From Microbacterium sp. Root61 (lineage in GTDB: Bacteria > Actinomycetota > Actinomycetes > Actinomycetales > Microbacteriaceae), in contig NZ_LMGU01000001.1 in assembly GCF_001427525.1 (NCBI RefSeq), positions 3,355,713-3,419,712 on the forward strand: 64,000 nucleotides of DNA. The letters run 5' to 3'. Of the stretch, positions 8,560-17,461 are shown one piece after another (position 1 is the first letter of the stretch; each line of letters begins with the position of its first letter). Under the pieces are notes generated by a model. It saw only the letters and a program-made list of their open reading frames with translations, made no database searches and was not told the origin of the DNA. Position numbers and translations under genes: made by a program.

Positions 8560-9546
8560 CTACGCCACTCGCCGCCGCTCCTCGGCGGCGATATGCGCGG
8601 GAACGACGTCACCGTCAGGCGAGACGTACCGGACCTCGCAGTCCATGGCGAACCCGGTCGACCGGTGCACTGTTTCACGGATGTGGTGAATGACGGCAAG
8701 CACATCGTCCGACGTCGCGCCACCGGTGTTCACGACGAAGTTGGCGTGCTGCGGTGAGACCTGGGCGCCACCGTATGAGTACCCTTTGAGCCCCACAGAC
8801 TCGATGGCTTTTCCAGGGGCGCCGATGATCTCATACATGCTGGGGTCGGACAGGAACGTCGATCCACAGTTGGGCAGATCCTCCGGGAAGCGCGCGCGCC
8901 GCGATTCGACGACCTCGTCCATTTCAGCGTGCACTTCGATCGAGTCGCGGGGCTCGAGCTGAAGCTCGACCGCCGCCACGATGAGGTCGGGGCGCTGCAG
9001 AGTGGACGAGCGATATCCGAACTGGCATTCGCTTTGAGTGAACTCAAGAACGTTACCGGAGCGGTCCAGACACGTCACGCGCGCAACGCTGAGGCCGATC
9101 CCCTTGCGCTGGCTCCCGCCGTTCATTGTCACGAGGCCACCCAGCGTGCCAGGGATCCCGACGGTGTGCTCCAGCCCCGACAAGCCGAGATCGGCCGTCG
9201 CCCGTGCAAGCTGGGGGATGGCGATGCCCGCCTCCGCATGCACCATAGTGCCGAGGGCTCGCATCGTCGAGAGCGAGCGCCCGATTCGGATGATGACGCC
9301 ATCGAACCCATCGCTGTCGAAAAGCACGTTGGACATGTCGCCCACAACGAGCATCGGTTCGATTCGGTCACGCATAAGTGCAACAACGTCGGCGGCCTCA
9401 GCGATCGACCGCGGCTCGACTACGACGAGAGCCGGGCCGCCAATCTGCCACCGTGAGACTTCGCTCAGGCGCACCCCGAACCGCGATGACTCCGGGTGCG
9501 CCCGCCGCAACAACGCCTGCAGGCCGGAGCTATCGTGCACTCGCAC
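8560..9546 (-). CDS. murB: UDP-N-acetylenolpyruvoylglucosamine reductase (MurB paralogue)
   Basis: A 328-residue protein with the FAD-binding fold of MurB: VVGDMSNVLFDSDGFDG corresponds to the flavin phosphate site, LEHTVGIPGTLGGLVTMNGG to the central motif, GYRSS to the Tyr-Arg substrate motif, and NCGSTFLSDP carries the catalytic serine. The C-terminal GGAQVSPQHANFVVNTGGAT is also typical. MurB reduces the enolpyruvyl ether of UDP-GlcNAc to UDP-MurNAc with NADPH. It follows the MurA-like gene with a 17-base overlap. Placement inside a polysaccharide cluster rather than with division genes suggests a second copy serving the exopolysaccharide; that is inference. A GTG two codons inside is an alternative start. 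Confidence 0.9.
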   Translation of the reverse strand: MRVHDSSGLQALLRRAHPESSRFGVRLSEVSRWQIGGPALVVVEPRSIAEAADVVALMRDRIEPMLVVGDMSNVLFDSDGFDGVIIRIGRSLSTMRALGTMVHAEAGIAIPQLARATADLGLSGLEHTVGIPGTLGGLVTMNGGSQRKGIGLSVARVTCLDRSGNVLEFTQSECQFGYRSSTLQRPDLIVAAVELQLEPRDSIEVHAEMDEVVESRRARFPEDLPNCGSTFLSDPSMYEIIGAPGKAIESVGLKGYSYGGAQVSPQHANFVVNTGGATSDDVLAVIHHIRETVHRSTGFAMDCEVRYVSPDGDVVPAHIAAEERRRVA

Positions 9547-10879
9547 CCAGCAACTCCTTGACCTCAGCGGGCGCGGGGGCGTCGTCGAATACAGTGATCC
9601 GCGATCCGAGCCGACTCAGTTTCGACTCGAGGTCGTTGTATCCGCGAAGCGCCATCTGCACGTTCTGGATGACCGATCGTCCTTCGGTACACAGCGCAGC
9701 GATGACGACGGCCATCGACCCTCGAAGATCGGTCGAATTCGCCACACCCGGCTTGAAGGTCGCCGGCCCACGGACCGTGATCTTGCCGCGCTCGGCAGCA
9801 AGGTGATCCCCCTGCACGAGCTTCGCGAGTTCATCGACGAAGGCAATGCGTTCGGGGTACCGGTAGTCGTAAACGCGAGACGTCCCGGCGCCGGCGAGAC
9901 CGAGGAGGACATAGAACGCCTGCATGTCCGAAATGACGCCCGGGTGAGCTCCGCATGCCAGTTCGAAGGGCTGCACGCTGCCGGACGATAGGCAGTCAGG
10001 TGTCACATGCACTGCGTTCGAATTGCGGAAGAGGTCGACACCCGCCTGAGCGATGTGGATCAGCGGTACTTCCATCGACTCGAAAGGAACCCCTTCGACC
10101 GTGAGATTGCCGCCAGAGAGAATCGCGTAGACGATCCAGGTGAGTGCCTCGATGCGGTCGGGCATGACAGCCATGTGAGCGCCGCTCAGCGCGGCCCCCT
10201 TTCCATCGACGACGATGTGGCTCGTGCCGAACACGGAGATGTTCGCACCCATGCGACGCAGAAGCGCGATGAGGTCGTGTACCTCGGGTGTGATGTAGGC
10301 GTTGAAGATCTGCGTCTGCCCGCTGGCCACACTCGCACACAGAAGCGCGTTCTCCGTGCCACCGACGGTCGTGATCGGGAAGTTGATGGTGCCGCCGATG
10401 AGGCCCCGATTTGCCGTGATCTCGATATGATCCTCGAGTTCACGCACCGTCGCGCCGAGTTGCTCCCACACCATGATGTGGAGGTCGTAGCCGCGGGCCC
10501 CTGAACTGCCTCCGCCGATCGGACACCCGCCGGGGTAAGGGATCCGAGCGATGCCTGTTCGGAGAATCTGCGCAGCGGCCAGCAGGTAGGTCGTCCGAAT
10601 AGGGACGTCATACTGGTCACGCGTCAGGAGCGTCGAACTAACGGCGTCGGCGGACACACTTACGGTCTCCGAGTGGTGATCCACGCTGATGTCGGCGCCG
10701 GTGTGACGGCTGAAGTTGACCTTATGCCCGACGTCGACGAGCCTCGTGGGGAAGTTGCTCAGTTCGACACGTTCATCACTCAATAGGGCGGCCGACAGAA
10801 GGCGAGTCGCGGAGTTCTTGGCGCCACTGACGCGCACGCGCCCAACAGGGGGGACAGCGCCATCGATCACGGCATACAT
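9530..10879 (-). CDS. murA: UDP-N-acetylglucosamine 1-carboxyvinyltransferase-like enzyme (MurA paralogue)
   Basis: A 449-residue EPSP synthase-fold protein that should transfer enolpyruvate from PEP to UDP-GlcNAc or a related nucleotide sugar. Residues matching MurA active-site positions are present: the Lys in SGAKNSAT near residue 20, the loop cysteine in GGCPIGGG, the Asp in VISDMQA, the Arg in TDLRGSMA and the Arg in ALRGYNDLE. The catalytic loop is unusual: about four residues are inserted between the Cys-x-Ile-Gly and the Ala-Arg that normally follow directly. The ATG at 10879 has AAGGAG five bases before it; the open frame upstream of this is not coding. It is 32 bases downstream of the sugar phosphotransferase gene. 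Confidence 0.88.
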   Translation of the reverse strand: MYAVIDGAVPPVGRVRVSGAKNSATRLLSAALLSDERVELSNFPTRLVDVGHKVNFSRHTGADISVDHHSETVSVSADAVSSTLLTRDQYDVPIRTTYLLAAAQILRTGIARIPYPGGCPIGGGSSGARGYDLHIMVWEQLGATVRELEDHIEITANRGLIGGTINFPITTVGGTENALLCASVASGQTQIFNAYITPEVHDLIALLRRMGANISVFGTSHIVVDGKGAALSGAHMAVMPDRIEALTWIVYAILSGGNLTVEGVPFESMEVPLIHIAQAGVDLFRNSNAVHVTPDCLSSGSVQPFELACGAHPGVISDMQAFYVLLGLAGAGTSRVYDYRYPERIAFVDELAKLVQGDHLAAERGKITVRGPATFKPGVANSTDLRGSMAVVIAALCTEGRSVIQNVQMALRGYNDLESKLSRLGSRITVFDDAPAPAEVKELLGASAR

Positions 10880-10911
10880 ACGGGCTCCTTGGTTCTCATT
10901 TGCATGGGGTG

Positions 10912-12465
10912 TCAGTGCGCGTTTCCCGCGGGGGCGAGCGCTGCCTTGGCGGTCTTGAGCAAGATCACGAAGTCGCCGACAAGCGACCAGTTCTCCACAT
11001 AGGACAGATCGAGCCGAACGGACTCCTCCCACGACAGAGAGGACCGCCCGCCGACCTGCCATGCGCCGGTGACGCCAGGCTTCACGAGGAAGCGGCGGTG
11101 TACGTGGTCGGCATAGAGCGCGACCTCGGATGCGAGTGGGGGGCGCGGGCCCACGAGCGACATCGAGCCGCCAAGAACGTTGAAGAGTTGAGGCAGCTCG
11201 TCGAGACTGAAACGGCGCATGAATCGGCCTACGGGGGTTACGCGGGGGTCGTTCTTCATCTTGAACAACACCTCGTTGCCGGCGTCACGGTCGCGTTCGA
11301 GACCGGCGAGGAGGGCTTCCGCGTTCACGACCATCGAGCGGAACTTCAGCATGCGGAACTCGGTGCCGTGCAGGCCCACGCGAGTTTGACTGAAGATGAC
11401 TGGGCCGGGGCTGCTGAGCTTGACGCAGAGGGCAAGGATGAGCAGGGCGGGGCTGATCACGATGATCCCGACGACGGACATCGCGAGGTCCATCGTCCGC
11501 TTGAGAAGTCGTTGCCCCGCTGAGAACCGGGGTGTCTCCACATGGATGAGGGGGAGTCCCGCGACAGGTCGAGAATGGATGCGCGGGCCGGCGATGTCCA
11601 CAAGGCTGGGGGCGAGGATGAGATGCTGGCGGCCGGCTTCCAAGCTCCACGAGATCTGCTTCACCCGCATGGGAGGGAGGTCGCCGATGCTGGTGATCGC
11701 TACGGTGTCCGCAGCCCCCGTGTGCACCACGCTTTCGACGTCGTCGATCGTTCCCATGATCGGGATATCGGTGTCGCCTAGCGTCTGGTCGATGATTCCG
11801 CGGGGCACGCAGGCACCGATCACCGTGTACCCCGCGCTGGGGGAACGCCGCAGTTCGCGTGCGATCTGGGTCACCGATTCCTCGGATCCGACCAGGAGAA
11901 CCTGAGCTGAGTACTTGCCCACCGAGCGGTGGGCGATCAGCCATTGCCGCCAGAGCCACCGTTCGATCACCAGCAACAAGATGCCCAGCGGAAGCGCGAC
12001 GAGCAGGTACCCGCGTGCCACGTCCACCCGCGTGAGGAACGCGAGGATCGCGATGAATCCGAAGAGCGTGAAGCTCGCGTTGGCGACGCGGGTGTACTCG
12101 GCGGCGCCGGTGCCGATCACCCGATGGCTGCGCGAGTCGACGAGGCTGAGGGCCCACATCCACACGACGACCAAGGCGCCGGAGAACACCCAGTACGAAA
12201 CGTCGCTGAGGCGACTGTCTTCACGGATCGCCACTTGTGCGTTGCCGCCGTCGAACCAGACGATCTGCGCCCCGTAAGCCGCCCAGACGAGTACGAAGAG
12301 ATCACTGAACCACAGTCGGCGGGCGTAGCGCTCTCGCCACTGGTCGCTGCGCGCGCCGCTCGTGGCCGCGCCCATTCGCGAACCGGCATGAGGTGTCGCT
12401 ACCGCGTTTCCTGCATCTGGTCTTGACTTCTTCGTCGTCGAGTCGATGTCTAGCTTCGACGTCAC
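10912..12465 (-). CDS. Exopolysaccharide polyprenyl glycosylphosphotransferase (priming sugar transferase)
   Basis: A 517-residue WbaP/CpsE-type enzyme that transfers a sugar 1-phosphate to undecaprenyl phosphate and so starts repeat-unit assembly at the membrane. Four N-terminal membrane segments (about residues 50-175) are followed by a CoA-binding/Rossmann-like region starting at VLLVGSEESV near residue 190, another membrane hairpin near 345-370, and the bacterial sugar transferase domain with LKFRSMVVNAE, MKNDPRVTPVGRFMRRFSLDELPQLFNV and MSLVGPRPP. The GTG at 12465 is chosen because GAGGA lies five bases upstream; a TTG at 12495 is the only longer choice. It is probably cotranscribed with murA and murB downstream. 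Confidence 0.93.
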   Translation of the reverse strand: MTSKLDIDSTTKKSRPDAGNAVATPHAGSRMGAATSGARSDQWRERYARRLWFSDLFVLVWAAYGAQIVWFDGGNAQVAIREDSRLSDVSYWVFSGALVVVWMWALSLVDSRSHRVIGTGAAEYTRVANASFTLFGFIAILAFLTRVDVARGYLLVALPLGILLLVIERWLWRQWLIAHRSVGKYSAQVLLVGSEESVTQIARELRRSPSAGYTVIGACVPRGIIDQTLGDTDIPIMGTIDDVESVVHTGAADTVAITSIGDLPPMRVKQISWSLEAGRQHLILAPSLVDIAGPRIHSRPVAGLPLIHVETPRFSAGQRLLKRTMDLAMSVVGIIVISPALLILALCVKLSSPGPVIFSQTRVGLHGTEFRMLKFRSMVVNAEALLAGLERDRDAGNEVLFKMKNDPRVTPVGRFMRRFSLDELPQLFNVLGGSMSLVGPRPPLASEVALYADHVHRRFLVKPGVTGAWQVGGRSSLSWEESVRLDLSYVENWSLVGDFVILLKTAKAALAPAGNAH

Positions 12466-12591
12466 ACTGATCCTCGGCCCTGCGTACCCCGCCAATCCCC
12501 ACCGGAACGCTACCAGCCATCTGTGACGGCAATGTTTCAGAATGGCTGATCGATGCCGTCTATCGCATGTTCACCGAGCAAACAGGGAGAC

Positions 12592-13500
12592 TCACGGTGT
12601 CACATTGCTCAGTGATGCACCCGACCACACTGCGACTCCGCCGTCGAAGCCGCTGATCGCGATCGGCTGGCTCGTGTCGAGGCCCTCCACGCAACCGGCA
12701 GCTTGGGCCTTGGTCGTGTCTGCCCCGAGGAAGCGCGTGAGCGCCAGGCCGGAGCATCCGTCGCTCGCGTGTGCCACCACGACGTCGACTCCGGTGACCG
12801 CGACTGCCGCGGCATCCGGAGCGGGAAGGGGCACCCACGCGTCGTTCGCTCGCACGAACGCGACGCGGTCGCAGACGAGTGCCACGACGTTGCTGAGAGC
12901 GCGCAAGCCGCGCGCGCTGGAGCAAGGAGCGTCCACGGTCCCGGCTCCCAGGTGCACGAGTGACGCATCGACCGGATCGACGAAGCGTGACGCGGCGAGC
13001 ACGTCTGCGTACGGTTCCCAGAAACGCCCGTTCGTGTAGCTGCGGAGCGCCTGCGGTGCGCACGGCGCACCGATCGTTCCGACCGCCTCGACCGCGTCCA
13101 CCGCGAGCCCGTCGAGTGAGGACACCTGGGTGATTCCGCGATACAGCGGTGTGACGTCGGTCCACGAGCGACCGGCGTCGTTCGAGCGCTCGATCAACGG
13201 CTGCTCGCCGCCGCACGCCCCGGCGGTGGCGCGCCACAGCGTGCCTCCAGATGCCGACAGGAACCGCTCGGTCTCGCGGGGCCCGGCGACCGCGGTCGGG
13301 GTCGGGCTCGGGCTCGGCGTGGCTGTCTGCACACCGAGCGTGAATGTCGGCACCGGTGCCGGCGTGGACTCGGTGCGCGCGGGGTTGGCGCGCTGGTACG
13401 CCATGACCGCGAGCGCACCGACGACTGCCCCGAGTGCCACGACCGCGACGATCGCCACCCACCGAGAAGCCGCGCCGTTGCGCCCCGCCATCCGTGCCAT
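12592..13500 (-). CDS. Membrane-anchored hypothetical protein with possible beta-propeller ectodomain
   Basis: A 302-residue protein with one membrane segment at residues 14-35, a Pro/Ser/Thr-rich linker and a beta-rich outer domain. The segment RSNDAGRSWTDVTPLYRG resembles an Asp-box (BNR, sialidase-type) turn, hinting at a propeller-like fold. Several cysteines (GACGGE, APCAPQ, APCSSA, VCDR, GCSG, AGCVEG) could pair outside the cell. It starts six bases after the stop of the tyrosine kinase gene, so it belongs to that operon. I do not recognise a function; an assembly or anchoring role for the polysaccharide machinery is only suggested by its place. Confidence 0.7.
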   Translation of the reverse strand: MARMAGRNGAASRWVAIVAVVALGAVVGALAVMAYQRANPARTESTPAPVPTFTLGVQTATPSPSPTPTAVAGPRETERFLSASGGTLWRATAGACGGEQPLIERSNDAGRSWTDVTPLYRGITQVSSLDGLAVDAVEAVGTIGAPCAPQALRSYTNGRFWEPYADVLAASRFVDPVDASLVHLGAGTVDAPCSSARGLRALSNVVALVCDRVAFVRANDAWVPLPAPDAAAVAVTGVDVVVAHASDGCSGLALTRFLGADTTKAQAAGCVEGLDTSQPIAISGFDGGVAVWSGASLSNVTP

Positions 13501-13506
13501 CGCGCG

Positions 13507-15135
13507 CTACGACGCAGGTGTGCGGGTCTCCGGCGGAGACGCCGGGATGCCGAGCTCGTCGAACACATTCGGCTGGCGCCGATCGCTGCGTGCGTTCGGG
13601 CGCGTCACGGCCGGATCATCCGTCGCGCCCGGCGCGGCAGCGGGAACGGTGGCCTCAACTGACGCCGCAGGCGGAGGCAGTACGGGCGGTGCCATCGAAC
13701 GGCCAGGTGCGAGATCGGGCGCGGTCGCGCGGCGTTCGCGCGACTTCTTCCGCTCCTTCTTGGTCTCCTCTGCGGTGTACCCGTAGCCATAGCCATATCC
13801 CGCACCGTACGAGTAGTACGCGTCGGGGCCTCGCGTGGGCACCATCGTCAGGATCACGCCTGCAATCTTGACGCCGACCTTCTCGAGCGCATCGACCGCG
13901 CCGGAGAGCTGGTGGCGGTTGGTGCGACCTGCGGCCACGGCGACGATCGCGCCGCTGGTGGCGCGAGCCAGGATCGCGGCATCCGTGACCGGAAGCAGCG
14001 GGGGAGCGTCGCACAGCACGACGTCGAAGTCGCGCTCTAGGACCTCGAGCAGCGTGCGCATCTGCTTGGACCCCAGCAGCTCACTGGGGTTCGGCGGAAT
14101 CTTGCCGGCCGGGAGCACGTACAGGCTGCGCTGACCCCACGGCATCATGACGTCGCCCACGCGGGCGCGGCCGATCAGCACGTCGGTGAGGCCGACGCCG
14201 CCCTCGATGCCGAGGTATTCGGCGACCTTCGGCTTGCGCAGGTCGGTGTCGAGCAGAGCGACACGCTTGCCCGCATCGGCCAGTGCGATGGCGAGGTTGA
14301 TCGTCGTGGTCGACTTGCCCTCGCTCGGAACGCTCGAGGTGATGACGAAACTCGCGCGGCCATCCATGTCGAGGAACTGCAGGTTCGTGCGTACTGCGCG
14401 GAATGACTTGGCGCGCGGGCTGAGCGGGTCGGCGTGCACGATCAGCGGGCGTGTCTTGGCCTTCGGATCGAAGGCGATCGCGCCGATCAACGGCCGGTCT
14501 GTGACCATCTCGACATCGCGCGGCGTACGGATGCGGGTGTCGAGCACGGCGCGCAGCACCGCGGTCCCGATACCGAGCGCCAGACCGACCAGGGCGCCGA
14601 GTGCCAGGTTGAGCGGCACGTTCGGGCTCGACGGGCTGAGCGGAGGCAGGGCGTCCTTGACACGGGTGAGGCGTACCGGGCTGGTCTCGGTACCGTTCGG
14701 CGTCTCGATCGACTCGACGGCCGCGGTCAGGCTGGCACCGAGCGCGTTGGCGATGTCGGCGGCCTTCACAGGATCGGAGTCGGTCACCGTGATCGTGATG
14801 AGCGTCGTGTTCAGCGGCGCCGCAGCAGAGACCGCCTTGGCGAGCTCGTTCGCGGTCATCCCGAGATCGAGCTGCGCGATCACCGGATTCATGACGATCG
14901 GCGTGGTCACCAGGTTGGTGTACGTCGTCACACGGGACTGCGTGAAGTTGGAGCCCTGCTGCAGTTCGGCGATCGTGCCTCCCGCCTGCGACGAGACGAA
15001 CACGGTGCTCTTCGCCTCGTATTCGGGGGTGCGCGTGAGCGACCATCCTGCGGCAACGGCGATTCCGACGAGAGTGGCGACGATGATGATCAGCCAGTTC
15101 TTGCGCAGGATTCGGATGTAGTCAGTGAGCTCCAT
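13507..15135 (-). CDS. Polysaccharide co-polymerase with tyrosine autokinase domain (Wzz-Wzc type)
   Basis: A 542-residue fusion of a Wzz chain-length domain and a BY-kinase. N-terminal MELTDYIRILRKNW, membrane helix (residues 16-38), a periplasm-like loop, the Pro-rich PPLSPSSPNVP before the second helix (about 175-197), then the kinase with Walker A SSVPSEGKSTT, the A' motif LLDTDLRKP and Walker B VVLCDAPP. The tyrosine cluster (YYSYG followed by GYGYGYGY) lies near residue 435 and is followed by about 90 Pro/Ala-rich residues, so it is not terminal as in many family members. Start at 15135 has AAAGG before it. It controls polymer length and is the likely substrate of the phosphatase upstream. 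Confidence 0.93.
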   Translation of the reverse strand: MELTDYIRILRKNWLIIIVATLVGIAVAAGWSLTRTPEYEAKSTVFVSSQAGGTIAELQQGSNFTQSRVTTYTNLVTTPIVMNPVIAQLDLGMTANELAKAVSAAAPLNTTLITITVTDSDPVKAADIANALGASLTAAVESIETPNGTETSPVRLTRVKDALPPLSPSSPNVPLNLALGALVGLALGIGTAVLRAVLDTRIRTPRDVEMVTDRPLIGAIAFDPKAKTRPLIVHADPLSPRAKSFRAVRTNLQFLDMDGRASFVITSSVPSEGKSTTTINLAIALADAGKRVALLDTDLRKPKVAEYLGIEGGVGLTDVLIGRARVGDVMMPWGQRSLYVLPAGKIPPNPSELLGSKQMRTLLEVLERDFDVVLCDAPPLLPVTDAAILARATSGAIVAVAAGRTNRHQLSGAVDALEKVGVKIAGVILTMVPTRGPDAYYSYGAGYGYGYGYTAEETKKERKKSRERRATAPDLAPGRSMAPPVLPPPAASVEATVPAAAPGATDDPAVTRPNARSDRRQPNVFDELGIPASPPETRTPAS

Positions 15136-15204
15136 GTCGCCTTTCACGGGGTGCTGGGTTGCTGCGCCCATCCTGCCACAGCGCTTTCAGGCGCCCTGCC
15201 GCGG

Positions 15205-15804
15205 TCAGCGGGGATCGAGGCCGAGACGGATGACGCGCACGACCTCGTCCACCGCCGGCACCAGCTGCGCAGCCGAGCGCTGATAGATCTCCCACGGCTG
15301 CCGATACGGATCGATCACGTCGTCGTCGGCCGGGTCGTTCGGGGGCGTCGCCAGCCCACGATAGGACGCGAGGGTCGCGCCCAGGGCGCGAACTCTGTCC
15401 GCGGCATCTGGACCCGCTGCATCCGCGGCTGCGCGGAGCTCGTCGTCGGGTGCGGTCTGGGCGAGCCGCGCGAACTCGCGGATCGTGAACGTGCTGCGCA
15501 GTCGCGACGGTGCGAGTTCGGCGATCTCGCGTCGGTGATCGCGGGTCATCGCGAAGATGAGGGCGGGGGAGTCGAGGTGCGCCTCGGTCAGGAACCGCGA
15601 CGCGTGAGCGGCGGAGAGCTCGGCCGGAACGCCCAGATGCACAGCGAGATGAGCAGACTCGGGGGTCATCGGCGCGGCCCGCAAACCGCGGGTGCCGGCG
15701 CTCGGAACGACCGCGCCGTACGGGGCCAGACGCGTCTGCAGAAGCTGGGCCGCCAGGGGCGACCGGCAGATGTTGCCCGTGCAGACCGTGAGGATCTCGA
15801 ACAC
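15205..15804 (-). CDS. Low-molecular-weight protein-tyrosine phosphatase
   Basis: A 199-residue Wzb/YwlE-type phosphatase. The signature VCTGNICRSP (C-x5-R-S, with catalytic Cys at about residue 8) opens the protein, and the general-acid Asp is in the late segment DVIDPYRQPWE, matching the DP(Y/F) motif. It should dephosphorylate the tyrosine cluster of the neighbouring autokinase. I chose the GTG at 15804, which has a strong GGAGG six bases upstream; the open frame continues further upstream without family character. The start is divergent from the CPBP protease gene at 15838, only 33 bases away. The protein is somewhat longer than the usual 150-160 residues because of an insert with extra Ala/Asp residues. 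Confidence 0.92.
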   Translation of the reverse strand: MFEILTVCTGNICRSPLAAQLLQTRLAPYGAVVPSAGTRGLRAAPMTPESAHLAVHLGVPAELSAAHASRFLTEAHLDSPALIFAMTRDHRREIAELAPSRLRSTFTIREFARLAQTAPDDELRAAADAAGPDAADRVRALGATLASYRGLATPPNDPADDDVIDPYRQPWEIYQRSAAQLVPAVDEVVRVIRLGLDPR

Positions 15805-15837
15805 CGAAGGCCTCCGGGAGACAGGTAACGTGGGCGC

Positions 15838-16722
15838 GTGCCCGACCACTCTAGCGACGCGACCGAGCCCCTCACGCGGGCCGAGCTGCGTGCGGCCGGC
15901 ACGCAGACGATCGACTTCACTGCCCTTCCCGCGCCAGATGTGAGCGTCGATCCGCTCGCGATCCCGGCTCCCGGCGCGCCACCCTCGACCGGCGGCTCGC
16001 GCAAGCGCACCCCGCGAGACGACTGGCGCCTCGGCGGGCGCTCGGTGCTGCCGTGGCGTGAATGGCTGATCGCCGGAGCCTTGCTCTCCCTCGGCATCGG
16101 CATCCTGCTCGGCACCGTCGCCGACTGGCTCTGGGATTCGCCGTGGGCCGCGGTATCCGCCACCGTCATCGTCTGGATCGGGATGCTGGTGCCCGTCGTG
16201 TGGGCTCTGTCGCGGTCGCGTCCCATCGGTCTGCTGCGCTTCCGCGCCATCGATCTGCTCTACGGCGTCGTGCTCGGTGGACTTCTGCGCGTCGTGCAGG
16301 GCTGGATGGAACCGCTGGTCGGCGGAACAGGCGCGCTGCCGTCGTTCGGCGTCGTCGACGGGCAGCTGTCGTCGCAGACCTGGCTCGTCGAAGTGCTCGG
16401 CGGAGTCGCCGTCGCACCAGTGCTCGAGGAGTTCTTCTTCCGCGGTGTGATCCTCGTCGCGCTTTACAGTGTGCTCAGACGCCCGGTCGGCAAAACGGTG
16501 GCCGGAGTCGTCGCCACCGTGGTCAGCACGGGACTCTTCGTCCTGCTGCACGGCGTGCTGCTGCAGCAGAGCACGGATCAGGTCATCGCACTCGCCGCGC
16601 TCGGCCTGGTGTGCGGAGCGTTGGTCCTGCTCACCGGCCGAATCTGGGGTGCGGTGCTCGTTCACCTGACATTCAACGCAATTTTTCTTCTGCTCGCGCT
16701 GGTCGGAACCTATTGGGCATAG
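15838..16722 (+). CDS. CPBP family intramembrane metalloprotease
   Basis: A 294-residue integral membrane protein with a polar N-terminal tail of about 65 residues and six or more hydrophobic segments. The CPBP (Abi, CAAX protease and bacteriocin-processing) motifs are visible: EEFFFRG at about residue 198, LFVLLHG near 237 and the final HLTFNAIF near 280. These supply the metal-binding Glu, His and Asn residues. Role in prenyl-protein or signal cleavage is unknown in this organism. The GTG start is close to the divergent phosphatase start and has no strong Shine-Dalgarno sequence. A second, shorter CPBP gene lies at 17462. Confidence 0.85.
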   Translation: MPDHSSDATEPLTRAELRAAGTQTIDFTALPAPDVSVDPLAIPAPGAPPSTGGSRKRTPRDDWRLGGRSVLPWREWLIAGALLSLGIGILLGTVADWLWDSPWAAVSATVIVWIGMLVPVVWALSRSRPIGLLRFRAIDLLYGVVLGGLLRVVQGWMEPLVGGTGALPSFGVVDGQLSSQTWLVEVLGGVAVAPVLEEFFFRGVILVALYSVLRRPVGKTVAGVVATVVSTGLFVLLHGVLLQQSTDQVIALAALGLVCGALVLLTGRIWGAVLVHLTFNAIFLLLALVGTYWA

Positions 16723-16743
16723 ACCCGCGGAATTCAGCGGGTC
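16722..16743 (+). terminator. Hairpin after CPBP gene
   Basis: A perfect 7-base stem (GACCCGC/GCGGGTC) with an 8-base loop begins at the last base of the CPBP stop codon. No T tract follows, as is common for actinobacterial terminators. Confidence 0.5.
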
Positions 16744-16757
16744 TGACACATGCCCTG

Positions 16758-16773
16758 TCCCCCATATGGGGGA
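16758..16773. promoter_or_regulatory. Perfect 16-base palindrome upstream of LPXTG gene
   Basis: TCCCCCATATGGGGGA is self-complementary without a spacer and lies about 155 bases before the start of the LPXTG protein gene, in a non-coding region. Its form suits a dimeric regulator. No regulator is assigned. Confidence 0.4.
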
Positions 16774-16928
16774 TACGCACAGTCTGAATATGTTACACAG
16801 CGGAAACCTGGCGGCTGGCGACACGCGGAAAGTCTCAGCTAGGGTGACACACATAGGCCGTATTCAGGTTTCCCCCAGGGACCCGCGGCCATCCACAGAC
16901 ACACTCCAACCCCCAGGGAGCCTGAATC

Positions 16929-17453
16929 ATGCTGAAGAAGACATTCGCAGCACTTGCTGTAGCCGGACTGCTCGTTCTCGGGGCGGCTTCTGCCGCATCC
17001 GCCGCAACCTACCCCGTCGACAACGGAACCGGTTCCGGTTCGGCCGTCCTCGCCCCCGGCGCCTCGACGCCGATCACGATCTCGGGTCTCGAGGGCTACG
17101 ACCAGGTCATCTTCACTTCCACCGGTGGGACGCTCTCGTCGATCGTCATGGCTGCTGCAGGTTCGTCGGTGACGAAGCCCGTCGTCAACGGCTCGGCCAC
17201 CGCGAACTTCGTCGCCAACACGCCCGGTAGCTTCACGATCAACGTCACCGCGCCCGACGGCACCCCCCTCGGCTCGACCACGGTCACCGTCGCAGCCCCC
17301 GGGACCACCGCCCCCGGTGCCGGCGGAGGCCTGCCGGCTACCGGTGGTACCGTGCCCGCCGCGGCCGTCTGGCTGGGCGTCGGCGCGATCGGCATCGGCG
17401 GCATCGCCGTCGCCGCCGCAGTGGCTCGCCGCCGCGCGGCCGCCAACCGCTGA
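16929..17453 (+). CDS. Small secreted LPXTG-anchored surface protein
   Basis: A 174-residue protein with a clear Sec signal peptide (MLKKTF, hydrophobic core, cleavage near ASAA-TYP at residue 26), a beta-rich Gly/Thr/Ser body, and a cell-wall sorting signal: LPATGG at about residue 137, a hydrophobic helix and the basic tail ARRRAAANR. A sortase would cleave at LPATG and link it to peptidoglycan. The body is short and has no enzymatic motif; it looks like a small immunoglobulin-like surface domain. It sits alone between two CPBP proteases, which may be chance. A strong hairpin directly follows it. Confidence 0.85.
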   Translation: MLKKTFAALAVAGLLVLGAASAASAATYPVDNGTGSGSAVLAPGASTPITISGLEGYDQVIFTSTGGTLSSIVMAAAGSSVTKPVVNGSATANFVANTPGSFTINVTAPDGTPLGSTTVTVAAPGTTAPGAGGGLPATGGTVPAAAVWLGVGAIGIGGIAVAAAVARRRAAANR

Positions 17454-17461
17454 ACATCAAC

